Shown here one piece after another: positions 9,289-17,900 of a stretch of DNA of 50,890 nt. Where the stretch lies: assembly GCF_002994635.1 (NCBI RefSeq), contig NZ_PVNL01000093.1:1-50890 (forward strand). Reading direction: 5' to 3'. Below the pieces are notes generated by a model that did not search any database, had not been told where the DNA came from, and saw only the letters and a program-made list of their open reading frames with translations. The position numbers and the translations under genes are program-made. The DNA comes from Enhygromyxa salina. GTDB lineage: Bacteria > Myxococcota_A > Polyangia > Nannocystales > Nannocystaceae. Within the stretch, counting starts at the first letter, position 1; the number at the start of each line of letters is the position of its first letter.

Positions 9289-9309
9289 GGCTCGTTGCAG
9301 CCCGGCCTG

Positions 9310-9325
9310 AGCAAGTCCGGTGCCA
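9310..9325 (-). promoter_or_regulatory. Sigma-54 (-24/-12) promoter of the efflux operon
   Basis: Read on the minus strand, the sequence TGGCACCGGACTTGCT matches TGGCAC-N5-TTGC at all ten conserved positions, with the GG and GC dinucleotides correctly 12 bases apart. Transcription would start near 9299, only about 11 bases before the ATG at 9288, which is a short leader. An NtrC-type activator gene lies immediately across the divergent intergenic region. Confidence 0.75.
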
Positions 9326-9403
9326 GGACATGTGACGGCCGAGATCGGTCGAATAGCCGCCACCAGAGGCCAAAGACCAGGTCGGCACCCGCTGCGCGGT
9401 TCA

Positions 9404-9449
9404 GACTGTCAGGCAAACCATGCAGCTGACTGTCGGCTGGCGATACAGT
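9404..9449. promoter_or_regulatory. Candidate activator-binding repeats between the efflux operon and its two-component system
   Basis: GACTGTC occurs twice as a direct repeat (9404-9410 and 9428-9434, 24 bases apart). ACTGT (9429-9433) faces ACAGT (9445-9449), and GTCAG (9408-9412) faces CTGAC (9426-9430). The cluster lies about 80-125 bases upstream of the -24 element, a usual position for enhancer sites of NtrC-type activators. Short repeats like these can occur by chance. Confidence 0.35.
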
Positions 9450-9457
9450 GCGGCGGC

Positions 9458-10867
9458 GTGAACGACACGACAGACGCCGCGACCGGACCTGCGTCCCGCG
9501 ACTCGAGCCATGTTTCCCCTGGCATGCCGTTCGCAGACGTGCGCGCGCGGATGGGCCGGGAGGAGCTGTACAAGCGTCGGACCGCGCGGCTTCGCGTGTA
9601 CCTGACGGTTGGCGTGAGCAGCTCCGTGCTCGAGTGGATGTTGCTGTGGCTCGGTGGGGTCGAGCCCTGGCGGATCCTGGTGCTCGCCGGGATGTTCGGG
9701 CTGTCGTTGCTCGTCTCGATCCTGCGCCGGTCCCACTTGCCGCCGTCGGCCGGCGAGTTCACGCGCTTCAGCCTGGTGTTTCAGACCCAGATGGCCGTGC
9801 GCCTGGCGCTGACGGGTGGGCTCTACAGTCCGATGCTGCCGGCCCTGGGCGTGATGATCGTCCAACCGGTGATCTTCTTGGGCGCCGCCGAATACAAGTA
9901 CTGGCTGGGCGCGTGGATGCTGACGCTCGTGGTGATCGTCGGTCTGCTCCCGACGTGGGTGACGGGGCCAGTGATCGCAGGCTGGCCCTACGCGGCGTTG
10001 GTGGTGCTGGCGCTGCTCACCGCGATGGTGATCGTCGGCGAGTTCATGCGGATCAGCGCGCATATTCAGGAGCGGGCGACCGACGCGATCGTGGCCCTGC
10101 ACGACGAGCGGGTCGCCGAGGCCGAGGCCCAGAATCGCCGGCTCCAGGCGGTCGGTGGCAAGGTCGCGCACGAGCTCAAGAACCCACTCGCGGCGATCAA
10201 GGGCCTGGTCCAGCTGGTCGCGCGGGGGGCCCACGAGGCGCGCACGCAGCAGCGGCTGGACGTGGTCGAGAGTGAGATCTCGCGGATGGAGGTGATCCTG
10301 CGCGAGTACCTGTCGTTCTCGCGGCCGCTCGAGGATCTCGAGCCCGAGCCTGTCGACCTCGCCGCGCTCGTCGAGCAAGTGGTGGTGGTGATCGCCGGGC
10401 GTGCGGAGCAGGCCAAGGTCAGGATCAGCCTCGAGACGCGGCCGGTCGCGCTGGTCGGCGACCCGCGGCGGCTCAAGGAAGCCCTGCTCAACGCGCTGGC
10501 CAACGCGATCGAGGCGACGCCGCCAGGCGGCGGCGTCCATGTCACGACCAACATCGACGGCGAGGGTGGGCGCATCGAGATCCTCGACACTGGGCGTGGC
10601 ATTCAGCCCGAGCACCTCGAGCGACTGGGGACCTCGTTCTTCACGACCCGCCCCGACGGCACCGGGCTGGGCGTCGTCCTGGTCGTCGGGGTCGTCGCGC
10701 AGCACGGCGGTCACCTGCACGTCGCGAGCGAGCCGGGCCGTGGCACCCGCCTGACAATCTGGCTGCCGTGCGTGCCAAATATGCCAATCGTCGCCCCGAC
10801 CACCGAGCGTCGCCAAGTCCTGACGACCTCGACCTCACTGCGCGACCCCAAGGAGCTCCCCGAATGA
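9458..10867 (+). CDS. Membrane sensor histidine kinase (NtrB/ZraS-like)
   Basis: A 469-residue kinase starting at the GTG at 9458. Residues about 45-195 contain five or six hydrophobic segments with short loops and no large periplasmic domain, so the signal is probably sensed in or at the membrane. The H-box is VAHELKNPLAAIKGL, with phospho-acceptor His238. The ATP-binding domain follows with an N-box (NALANAIEATPPGG), a G1 box (DTGRGI), an F-box (SFFTTRPDGTGLG) and a G2 motif. Its stop overlaps the start of the next gene in an ATGA arrangement, so the two are translationally coupled. An ATG at 9524 is an alternative start that would not affect the domains. It should phosphorylate the NtrC-type regulator downstream and so control sigma-54 promoters. 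Confidence 0.93.
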   Translation: MNDTTDAATGPASRDSSHVSPGMPFADVRARMGREELYKRRTARLRVYLTVGVSSSVLEWMLLWLGGVEPWRILVLAGMFGLSLLVSILRRSHLPPSAGEFTRFSLVFQTQMAVRLALTGGLYSPMLPALGVMIVQPVIFLGAAEYKYWLGAWMLTLVVIVGLLPTWVTGPVIAGWPYAALVVLALLTAMVIVGEFMRISAHIQERATDAIVALHDERVAEAEAQNRRLQAVGGKVAHELKNPLAAIKGLVQLVARGAHEARTQQRLDVVESEISRMEVILREYLSFSRPLEDLEPEPVDLAALVEQVVVVIAGRAEQAKVRISLETRPVALVGDPRRLKEALLNALANAIEATPPGGGVHVTTNIDGEGGRIEILDTGRGIQPEHLERLGTSFFTTRPDGTGLGVVLVVGVVAQHGGHLHVASEPGRGTRLTIWLPCVPNMPIVAPTTERRQVLTTSTSLRDPKELPE

Positions 10868-12231
10868 TCGATCCCGGCACCATCCTCGTCGTGGATGACG
10901 AGCCCGCCGTCCGGTTCACGCTGACCGAGCTGTTCAGCGATCGCGGCCATCGGGTGCTCGCGGCTGGCTCGGGCGTCGAGGCGCTCGAGCTGTTCGACGA
11001 CGCCGAGGTGGTGCTCAGCGATCTTCACATGCCAGCGATGGATGGGCTCGCGCTGCTGGCCGAGATCACCGCGCGGGACCCCTCGCTGCCGGTCGTCCTG
11101 TTGACGGCGCACGGCTCCGAGCGCGTGGCCGTGCAGGCGCTCAAGGCTGGCGCCTACGACTACCTGTCCAAGCCCTTCGATATCGACGAGCTGACCGTGA
11201 CGATCGAGCGCGCGCTCGAGGCTCGGCGCCTGCGGGTCGCGAGTCGACGCAGCGCGGTCGAGCGCGTGATCGGTCGGCCCGTGATCGCTCACAGCCCGCA
11301 GATGCGCCGGTTGCTCTCGGCCGTCGAGCGGATCGCCACGCGCGACGTGACGGTGCTGGTTCGCGGCGAGACCGGCACGGGCAAGGAGCTGATCGGCCAG
11401 CTGATCCACGCTCACTCGGCCCGCGTCGCGCGACCGATGGTGCGCTTCAACTGCGCCGCGATCCCGGCCGAGCTCGCCGAGTCGGAGCTGTTTGGCCACG
11501 TCAAAGGGGCGTTCACGGGCGCGACCGCGGCCAAGCGCGGGTTCTTTGCGCAGGCCGAGGGCGGCACGCTGATCCTCGATGAGATCGGCGAGATGCCGCT
11601 CAACATTCAGGCCACGCTGCTGCGCGCGCTGCAAGATGGGGAGATTCAGCCGGTTGGTGGCGGGCTCGAGCGGGTCGACGTGCGGATCGTCGCGACCACC
11701 AATCGAGACCTCGCCGCTGACGCCAAGGCCGGGCGATTTCGTGAGGACCTGTACTATCGGCTGGCCGTGGTCGAGCTGGTCGTGCCGCCGCTGCGCGAGC
11801 GCAGGAAAGACATCCCGGCGCTGGCCGTCGAATTCGCCCGACGCTACGGCGAGAAGTTTGGTCTGGGGCCGCTCGAGCTCGAGCCCGAGCTACGCGACGC
11901 GCTGATCGCCGAGCCGTGGCCAGGCAACGTGCGTCAGCTCGAGAACGCCATCGCCCGGCTCGCTGCGCTGGCCGTCAGCGGTCCATTGGGATTGGCCGAT
12001 TACAGCGATCGCATCGGCGCTGGCGGGGACACCAGCACGGGCGCGGACGACAGCGCGAGCACCGAGGGGTTGAGCCTGCGCGAGCAAGTCGAGGCGTTCG
12101 AGCGCGGCGTGGTCGCGCGCGCGCTGGCGGAGCAAGGTGGCAATCAGTCCGCGACCGCGCGCGCGCTGGGGCTCAGTCGGGCGTCGCTCATCGACAAGCT
12201 CAAGAAGTATGGCTTGCTCGGCCCGCGCTGA
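10864..12231 (+). CDS. NtrC-type sigma-54-dependent response regulator
   Basis: A 455-residue activator with three domains. The receiver covers residues 1 to about 120, with the phosphorylation site Asp53 in VVLSDLHMP and Lys103 in LSKPF. The AAA+ domain spans about 138-375, with Walker A GETGTGKE (168-175), the sigma-54-contacting GAFTGA loop (215-220) and Walker B GTLILDE (234-240). A C-terminal Fis-type helix-turn-helix spans about 420-452 (GGNQSATARALGLSRASL). The ATG at 10864 overlaps the kinase stop. The exact sigma-54 match in front of the divergent efflux operon makes that operon the likely target. All key motifs are intact. Its 3' end converges with the next gene 12 bases away. Confidence 0.95.
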   Translation: MIDPGTILVVDDEPAVRFTLTELFSDRGHRVLAAGSGVEALELFDDAEVVLSDLHMPAMDGLALLAEITARDPSLPVVLLTAHGSERVAVQALKAGAYDYLSKPFDIDELTVTIERALEARRLRVASRRSAVERVIGRPVIAHSPQMRRLLSAVERIATRDVTVLVRGETGTGKELIGQLIHAHSARVARPMVRFNCAAIPAELAESELFGHVKGAFTGATAAKRGFFAQAEGGTLILDEIGEMPLNIQATLLRALQDGEIQPVGGGLERVDVRIVATTNRDLAADAKAGRFREDLYYRLAVVELVVPPLRERRKDIPALAVEFARRYGEKFGLGPLELEPELRDALIAEPWPGNVRQLENAIARLAALAVSGPLGLADYSDRIGAGGDTSTGADDSASTEGLSLREQVEAFERGVVARALAEQGGNQSATARALGLSRASLIDKLKKYGLLGPR

Positions 12232-12243
12232 GCCGAGGCCAAC

Positions 12244-13821
12244 CTACTCGAGCTCATTGTCGATAAACAGACCGGCCGCCGCCGCGACGCCCGTGACGTC
12301 CCCGGCGCCGTAGCGCTCGTAGGTCGAGTAGATGCCGTCATCGTCGAGATCGGCGAACGCCTGAATTGTGAACTGACAGTTGCCGTAGCCGCTCGTCTCG
12401 TTGGCCCAGATGAAGTTGTAGTGAAATGCGTGGCCCTCGTCCTGAGCAAAGTCCAGTCCGCTCCACACCGGGTTGTCGGTCCACAGCGCCGAGTCGTAGG
12501 TACCGGGCGGGCCAGGTTGGGCGCTGGGGAGACACTTGGCGTCGGGGCCCTCGCTGCATTTGACCGAGAGCGGCGGCGTGATCCCAGCTTCCCCCTCGGG
12601 ATCGCCATTGTTCGGACATGCATGAATGGCCACATTGGCGTCGTCACTCAAAAAGTCGGCAGCGTCGACATGCTCGGCCTGGAAGTAGGCCGAGGTCGCG
12701 TCGTGGAGCCTGGCGAGGTTCAGCTTGACCTCGCTGGTCTTGGCCCGAGTCATGTATTTTTGCAGGGCTGGCACGGCGACCGCCGCCGCCACGCCCAGGA
12801 GTGGGATCAAGGTGCTGGGGCTGCCAAGCGGGATCGGCATCGAGATGGTCATGCGATCGCCCTCGATGCTGGGCGCGAGCGCGACGGCGAACCTTCGGGT
12901 GGTGTGGACGCCAATGATCGCCCCGACTCCGACCAACAAATCCTCGCCCTCCAGGGCCTCGAGCTTGGCCCGCTCGACCTCACTCTGGGCCTGCGCCAGA
13001 GCCCCGCTGACCAGCGCAGCGGCGGCTTTCATGCCCTCGGGCGTGCCCACGGCGATCGCCTCGATCGACTCGGCCGTCACGCCCACGTAGGCCCGCTCGA
13101 TCCCGTAGGTCGCGGCCGGCTGGGCGACCTCGGCCGGCATCCGACTGGCCTCGGCGGCGATCAACAAGAACGCGCCCGGGCTGCGCTCGGCCACGAGCTT
13201 GGCGAGGCCCTCGCTCGCGTCGGCCAGCGCGGGCTGCTTACCGTCGAGACCGTCGAGCATCGCCGTGACCGAGTCGACCGGACCGAGCAGCAGCGTGGTG
13301 CCATGGATCGCGGCGACGATGTCGGAGCCAGCGACCAGGCGCAGGACCGCGTCGCCGTGGCGGGCCTGCTCGGTCCCGCGCAGCTCGCCCTCGACCCCCT
13401 CGACGATCATGCCGAAGCCTTCGGGTTTATCCGTGTAGTACAGGGTGATCGAGCGAGCTTCGGTGAGCTCGACGCCGAGGCGCTCACGCAGGTAGGCGTC
13501 GACCTCCTCGGCGAGCGCACGAGCTTCGGCCGCCTCCTGCGGACCCAGCCACTCGAACCCAGTCAGCACCGCGAACAGGCCGGCGGGCGCGCGAACATGG
13601 ACGATCGCCCCAGCGCTGGCCGGGACCGCCCGGCTGAGCTCGACCGCGGCAGCGAGGCGCGGATCGGCGGTCGTCGGCCCAACTCGCGGGCTGGGCGACG
13701 GCGTGACCTCGGCCTGTGCGGCCTCGTCGGGCGCGGGCGCGTCGTCGTCGGCGGTGCAGCCGATCGTCAAGTAAGTAGCCAGTGCGAGCGGGCGAAGCTT
13801 GGAGATCATCAGCCCGAGCAT
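12244..13821 (-). CDS. Lipoprotein with an internal type IV pilin-like segment
   Basis: A 525-residue protein with an N-terminal signal ending in the lipobox LTIGC, so it is probably lipidated. Residues up to about 345 form an unrecognised alpha/beta region. Near residue 350 a hydrophobic stretch, TLIPLLGVAAAVAVPALQKY, followed by TRAKTSEVKLNLARLHDAT closely resembles the N-terminal helix of myxobacterial PilA-like pilins, but here it is internal and lacks a prepilin cleavage site. The last roughly 150 residues are cysteine-containing and resemble a pilin head (CPNN, VKCSE, TYDSALWTDNPVW, FADLDDDGIYSTYERY). A GGAGG Shine-Dalgarno sequence 10 bases upstream supports the ATG at 13821; an ATG at 13809 is also possible. 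It may be a pilin-derived surface protein. No pilus assembly genes are nearby. Confidence 0.8.
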   Translation of the reverse strand: MLGLMISKLRPLALATYLTIGCTADDDAPAPDEAAQAEVTPSPSPRVGPTTADPRLAAAVELSRAVPASAGAIVHVRAPAGLFAVLTGFEWLGPQEAAEARALAEEVDAYLRERLGVELTEARSITLYYTDKPEGFGMIVEGVEGELRGTEQARHGDAVLRLVAGSDIVAAIHGTTLLLGPVDSVTAMLDGLDGKQPALADASEGLAKLVAERSPGAFLLIAAEASRMPAEVAQPAATYGIERAYVGVTAESIEAIAVGTPEGMKAAAALVSGALAQAQSEVERAKLEALEGEDLLVGVGAIIGVHTTRRFAVALAPSIEGDRMTISMPIPLGSPSTLIPLLGVAAAVAVPALQKYMTRAKTSEVKLNLARLHDATSAYFQAEHVDAADFLSDDANVAIHACPNNGDPEGEAGITPPLSVKCSEGPDAKCLPSAQPGPPGTYDSALWTDNPVWSGLDFAQDEGHAFHYNFIWANETSGYGNCQFTIQAFADLDDDGIYSTYERYGAGDVTGVAAAAGLFIDNELE

Positions 13822-13896
13822 ACGCGAGTCAACCTCCAAGCGGCGCTCGAAGGCGGCTCCATGCGCTCGACGGTCACGAGTCTCCCAGAACCAACC

Positions 13897-14487
13897 TCAC
13901 CCCCAAGTCACGCGCAGCTCGACCCGAGCGCGGCTCGGGTCGATCTCCGCGACCTCGATCTCCCCGTCGACCTTGCACAGATCAAACAAGCTATGCAGCG
14001 CGGCCGCGATCGCGTCGAGGTACACGCGACTACCAAGGATCACGACCGGCACCTCCTCGTAGATCAACGCCCGGTCCGAGCCCGCGCTGACCTCGTAGCG
14101 CATCCGCCCGGCGTTCCGATAGATCGCGTTCCAGCCCAGCGGCACCTGCCGAAACATGCTCGAGGGATCCAGGCCAAACAGCTTGATCACCCCGTCGATG
14201 AACGGCCGCAGCAAGGTCGTGCGGGTCGAGTGCCCGAGGCTCTGGCGAGACCGCGCGGCCGCGACCGCGGGCCCGAACTCGTCGGCGACCGCCTCGGTCA
14301 GCTCGACATCGAGCGCGACGGGCAGCCACTCGAAGCGCCTGGCCTCGCGGATCCGGGCGAGCGACTCGGGTCGCATCCGGTCGAGCGCGCGCTCGTGCTC
14401 GCCGACGGCCACGAGCTCGAGCGCCCGCAGGCTGTGCTCGATCTGGATGGCACGGATACTAGGGACCACGGCTCTGGTGTGGCGCAT
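13897..14487 (-). CDS. DUF2378/TIGR02265-like protein (myxobacterial family, function unknown)
   Basis: A 196-residue soluble protein without a signal peptide or membrane segment. Its layout recalls the DUF2378 (TIGR02265) proteins common in myxobacteria: a helical N-terminal half, a central LLRPFIDGVIKLFGLDPSSM segment, then QVPLGWNAIYRNAGRMRYEV and a C-terminal beta-rich part with VDGEIEVAEIDPSRARVELRVTW. That family is related in shape to heme-NO-binding and 4-vinyl-reductase domains, but its function is not known. The family call is from pattern memory and uncertain. The ATG at 14487 is preferred to upstream starts, which add low-complexity residues. It is divergent from the MoxR-associated gene set that starts at 14630, sharing a 142-base intergenic region. 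Confidence 0.7.
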   Translation of the reverse strand: MRHTRAVVPSIRAIQIEHSLRALELVAVGEHERALDRMRPESLARIREARRFEWLPVALDVELTEAVADEFGPAVAAARSRQSLGHSTRTTLLRPFIDGVIKLFGLDPSSMFRQVPLGWNAIYRNAGRMRYEVSAGSDRALIYEEVPVVILGSRVYLDAIAAALHSLFDLCKVDGEIEVAEIDPSRARVELRVTWG

Positions 14488-14629
14488 GAGCGCGGGCGGA
14501 GCAAGCACGCGCGGCCGCCGGTGCCCCTCCCGGATCAAACTCCGTTTGTCCCCTCACGCGAGCGCGCAGCTCGCTCCACCCGGGGTCCGCACCGCACGCC
14601 CAACGCTTGCTATGCTGCCCGCCCCGCCC

Positions 14630-14899
14630 ATGGCCGAGCTCAACATCCGCCTGCTGATCGACCCGGAGACGGGCAAGAAGAACCTGATCATCGAGTACGA
14701 GTCCGACTCGGACATGCTCCCGATCGAGCACGAAGACGAGCATCGGCGGCTGATCAACGAGCTCGTCGAGGGCGGCGTGGTCAAGGCCGAAGATCTCGGC
14801 AAGGTCATCGTCAAGCGCGAGCGTGAGGCCCACGTCCCCGAGTCGCAGGTCGAGGACGAGCAGGCCGACGAGCGCGAGTCGATCGAGCAGGGCTCCTGA
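14630..14899 (+). CDS. Small acidic protein heading a MoxR-associated operon
   Basis: An 89-residue protein starting MAELNIRLLIDPETGKK, with a compact alpha/beta part (residues 1-67, including the strand NLIIEYESDSDMLPIEHEDE and helix HRRLINELVEGG) and a glutamate-rich tail of about 22 residues. It has no signal or membrane segment. I recall similar small proteins beside MoxR/vWA ternary systems, but no enzymatic motif is seen. It is separated by 7 bases from the large scaffold gene downstream and then by a MoxR ATPase, so the three should be cotranscribed. An in-frame ATG at 14612 would add six residues. A long upstream frame extension does not look coding. Its role is unknown; an adaptor or substrate tag is possible. 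Confidence 0.8.
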   Translation: MAELNIRLLIDPETGKKNLIIEYESDSDMLPIEHEDEHRRLINELVEGGVVKAEDLGKVIVKREREAHVPESQVEDEQADERESIEQGS

Positions 14900-14906
14900 G
14901 CGGCAT

Positions 14907-17900
14907 ATGTCGACCCTGGTGATCGAAGATCACGACGCGCTGCGTGTGGCGCTGGACTCGGGCCTGGTCCCCGCGGTGGTCCAGGCCGCGCCGGTTCAAT
15001 TCGAGCTCGACGAAGACCACCGCTTGCTGCTCGCGCCGAGCGTCGAGATCGGTCGGGCCGAGCGCAAGCGCCTGCGCGACGCCGGGGTCGTGTTTACGCG
15101 TCGGCGGCTCCGCGACGGCCAAACCCTGAGCTGCTGGGCCGAGCTGCTCGACCCGGAGCCGGCCCCAGAGCCGCAGCTCCCGCTCGGCGAGGTGCTGTTC
15201 ATCAGCGAGGGGGATCACGGCTTCTTGCAGCTCAGCGGCGAGCTGCTGCGGCTCGGCAGCGAGGATCAGCGGCTGGCGTTCTTCGAGGACGAGCACGGCC
15301 GCCGCCACAACCTGTGCCGGGTGCCGGATCCGCCCTACTACGCGCTGCTGCGAGCGCTCGATCGCGACGATCCGCTGCGCGCGTTCCTGCCTGCGCGACC
15401 CGGCGGGCGCGTGTGGGTCGAGCTCGGCGCCCGCCACCCGCAGGCGGCCCGGCTGGAGCTCGAGGCTGGCGGGCTGGTGTTGATCCCCCGCGAGCCCGCG
15501 GCGACGTGGCTGCGCGCGCCCGATGGACCGTGGCTGGATCTGCAGGCGGTCAGCGACGTCACCCTGCCCACGCTGACCAGCTGGCGGGCGACCATGCCCG
15601 CCCAGCGGCTGCCGGTCGAGCTGCGACTGGTCCGGGCCCCGAGCAAGCGGCCCCCGGATCTCTGGGTGTTGCGCGAGCGCGCGCTCGAGCAGATCGAACA
15701 GCTGGTGTGCACGGTCCCCGACGAGGTCGTCGCGCGGCTTCGGTTCGCGGTGATCGGCACGGGCACCGACACCTGCGTGGTGCTTCGCGCTCGCCGCAGC
15801 GCCAAGGGCCCGCCCGCGCTCGAGCTCGACGCCGAAGCCTATGTGCCAGCCGCTCAGATCCCCGATCTCTACCTGCCGGTCGGGGCGATGATCGATCCCC
15901 CGCTGCGACCCAGCCGGCTGCGCGAGCTGCTGAGCGACGACGCCACCTCCAGCCACAGCCAGCGGGTCGTGTGGCTGGCCGCCCAAGGTCGCGAGGGCCG
16001 CCGCGGTCAGGCCTTCTCGCGCGAGAGCCTCGACGAGTCCGCGTTCGCGCCGTTGACCGAGTGGGTCGACTACCTCGTCGGCGCCGACGAGCAAGCGCTG
16101 GTGCCGTGGATCCGCAGCGCCGCGTTCGACCTCGACGGCTTCGTGTCGATCGGCGTCGAGTGGGAGGACGGCGCGGCCCCCAAACCCAAGCGCGAACCCA
16201 AGCCCAAGCGTGATCGGGGGCGGCGCGAGGTCGAGTTCGACGACACCGACTTCGCCGCGCCCGTGTCGGTCCAGCTCGACGACAGCGGCCCCGTCCAGCC
16301 GCTCGAGGCCGTCCCCGAGCTGCGCCCGATCGACCTGCCCCGGACCGAGATCGAGGCCCAGCTGTCGGCGCTCGAGGCCGCGTTCTGCGAGCTCGACACC
16401 CCGCTCGACGACCCCGCGCGGATCAGCATGTGGGCGGACCTCGGCAACCTGCAGGCCGCCCTGCACCGCTCGCGCGAGGCCGGGCTGTGCTGGGCGCGGG
16501 CGCTGTGGCTGGGCGCCGCCGCGACCGGCCCCAGTCAGCTCGCGCTCGCCCACCGCTGGGTCACCAGCGAGTGCGCGATGCTGGGCTACCCCGACGGCGG
16601 TCACATGCTCGGGATCGTCGATGTCGTCGACGCCGATCTCGACGAGCAGATGGTCCGCGCGCTCGCGGCCGAGGTCGTCTACGCCGAGCTCTACGTCCGC
16701 GCGACCCCAGCCGAGCGAGCCCGGGCCGCGGCGACCCTCGGCTCGGACCCGCAGGTCGCTCCCCCGCTCGGCCCCGAGCTGCTCGCCCGACTGCAGCGCT
16801 TCTTCGCCACCCACGGCGCGCTCTTGGATCTCCGCACGCTGTGGCTGGCCCGCAGCGGGCTCGCCCGGCTGGCCGGCGACGATCGCCTCGCGCTGTTTCA
16901 GACCCGCGATCTGATCATGAGCTCGCTGCGCGAGGGGGTCGGGCTCGCCCGCAACATCCCCAACTTCGTGCGCACCCACGGGACCGACGGGGACGCCAGC
17001 GATCTGGGCCGGCTCGCCGACGAGCTGCTGCGCGCGCGCGACGAGTACCTCACGACCAAGCGCCAGCGCTCGACGATCGAGTCGACCTACCCCGAGGCCC
17101 GGACCGACGCCTACGTGCGCCTGGTCCTCGCGTGGGGTCTGGCGCGGGTCGGCCGGCCGCAGGACGCCCGAGACGAGCTCGACGCTGGGGTCGCGCTGCT
17201 CGGCGACAGCATCGCGCCCGAGCGCGGCGACGCCATCCACATCGCCGCGCACGCGAGCTACGCCGCCCGCATCCATCACGCGCTCGAGGGCCTGCCGCCC
17301 GGGGCCCCGCTGTCGGCCGAGCCCGGCGGACCGATCGCCGCCCGCGAGCGGCTCAGCAACATCGATCGGTTCAAGTACGACCGCCTGCTGCAGCTCTCGC
17401 GCGTGCTCGATCCACGCGAGGGCGTCGACGCGTTCGACAAGTGGAACCGCAAGGACGACGAGCCCTTCGCCGGGCTCGCGCTGCTGACCCGGCCCGAGGA
17501 TCTCGCCGCGCTGTTCGATCGCATGCTCGCGGCCATGAGCACCCAGGCGCCCGAGCGGGTCGCCCGGTCGCTCACCGAGCTGCTCGAGTACCTCGAGGCC
17601 CTGCCCGAGCCGCTCGCGGTCCCGCGGCTGCAAGCGGCGCTGCCGTTCGTCAGCGCCGCCCCGCTCGAGGCCCGACCCAGGCTGCTGCGCAACGTCTTGT
17701 TGCTGGCTGGCTACTACGATCGCCCCGCGCTGATCGACGAGGCCCTGGCCACCCTCGCGGTCAGCGACGCCGAGCTGACCGAGCAACGCCCGGCCGAGTA
17801 CGCCGAGCTGTTGACCCGCTGCGCGCCAGTCTTGCGCCGCAGCAATCACGAGGCCCAGCTCAGCGCCCGGCTCAGCAGGCTCGAGGAGCGCGTCGGCGAC

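Noticed and set aside
9320..9457. Upstream extension of the histidine kinase to 9320
   Set aside because: It would run through the divergent promoter region and adds 46 residues of non-protein-like composition. GTG at 9458 is a better start.
12421..14826. Plus-strand frame of 801 codons over the pilin-like and DUF2378-like genes
   Set aside because: It is the antisense shadow of two genes with clear domain content, and it spans their intergenic region without its own start or Shine-Dalgarno signal.
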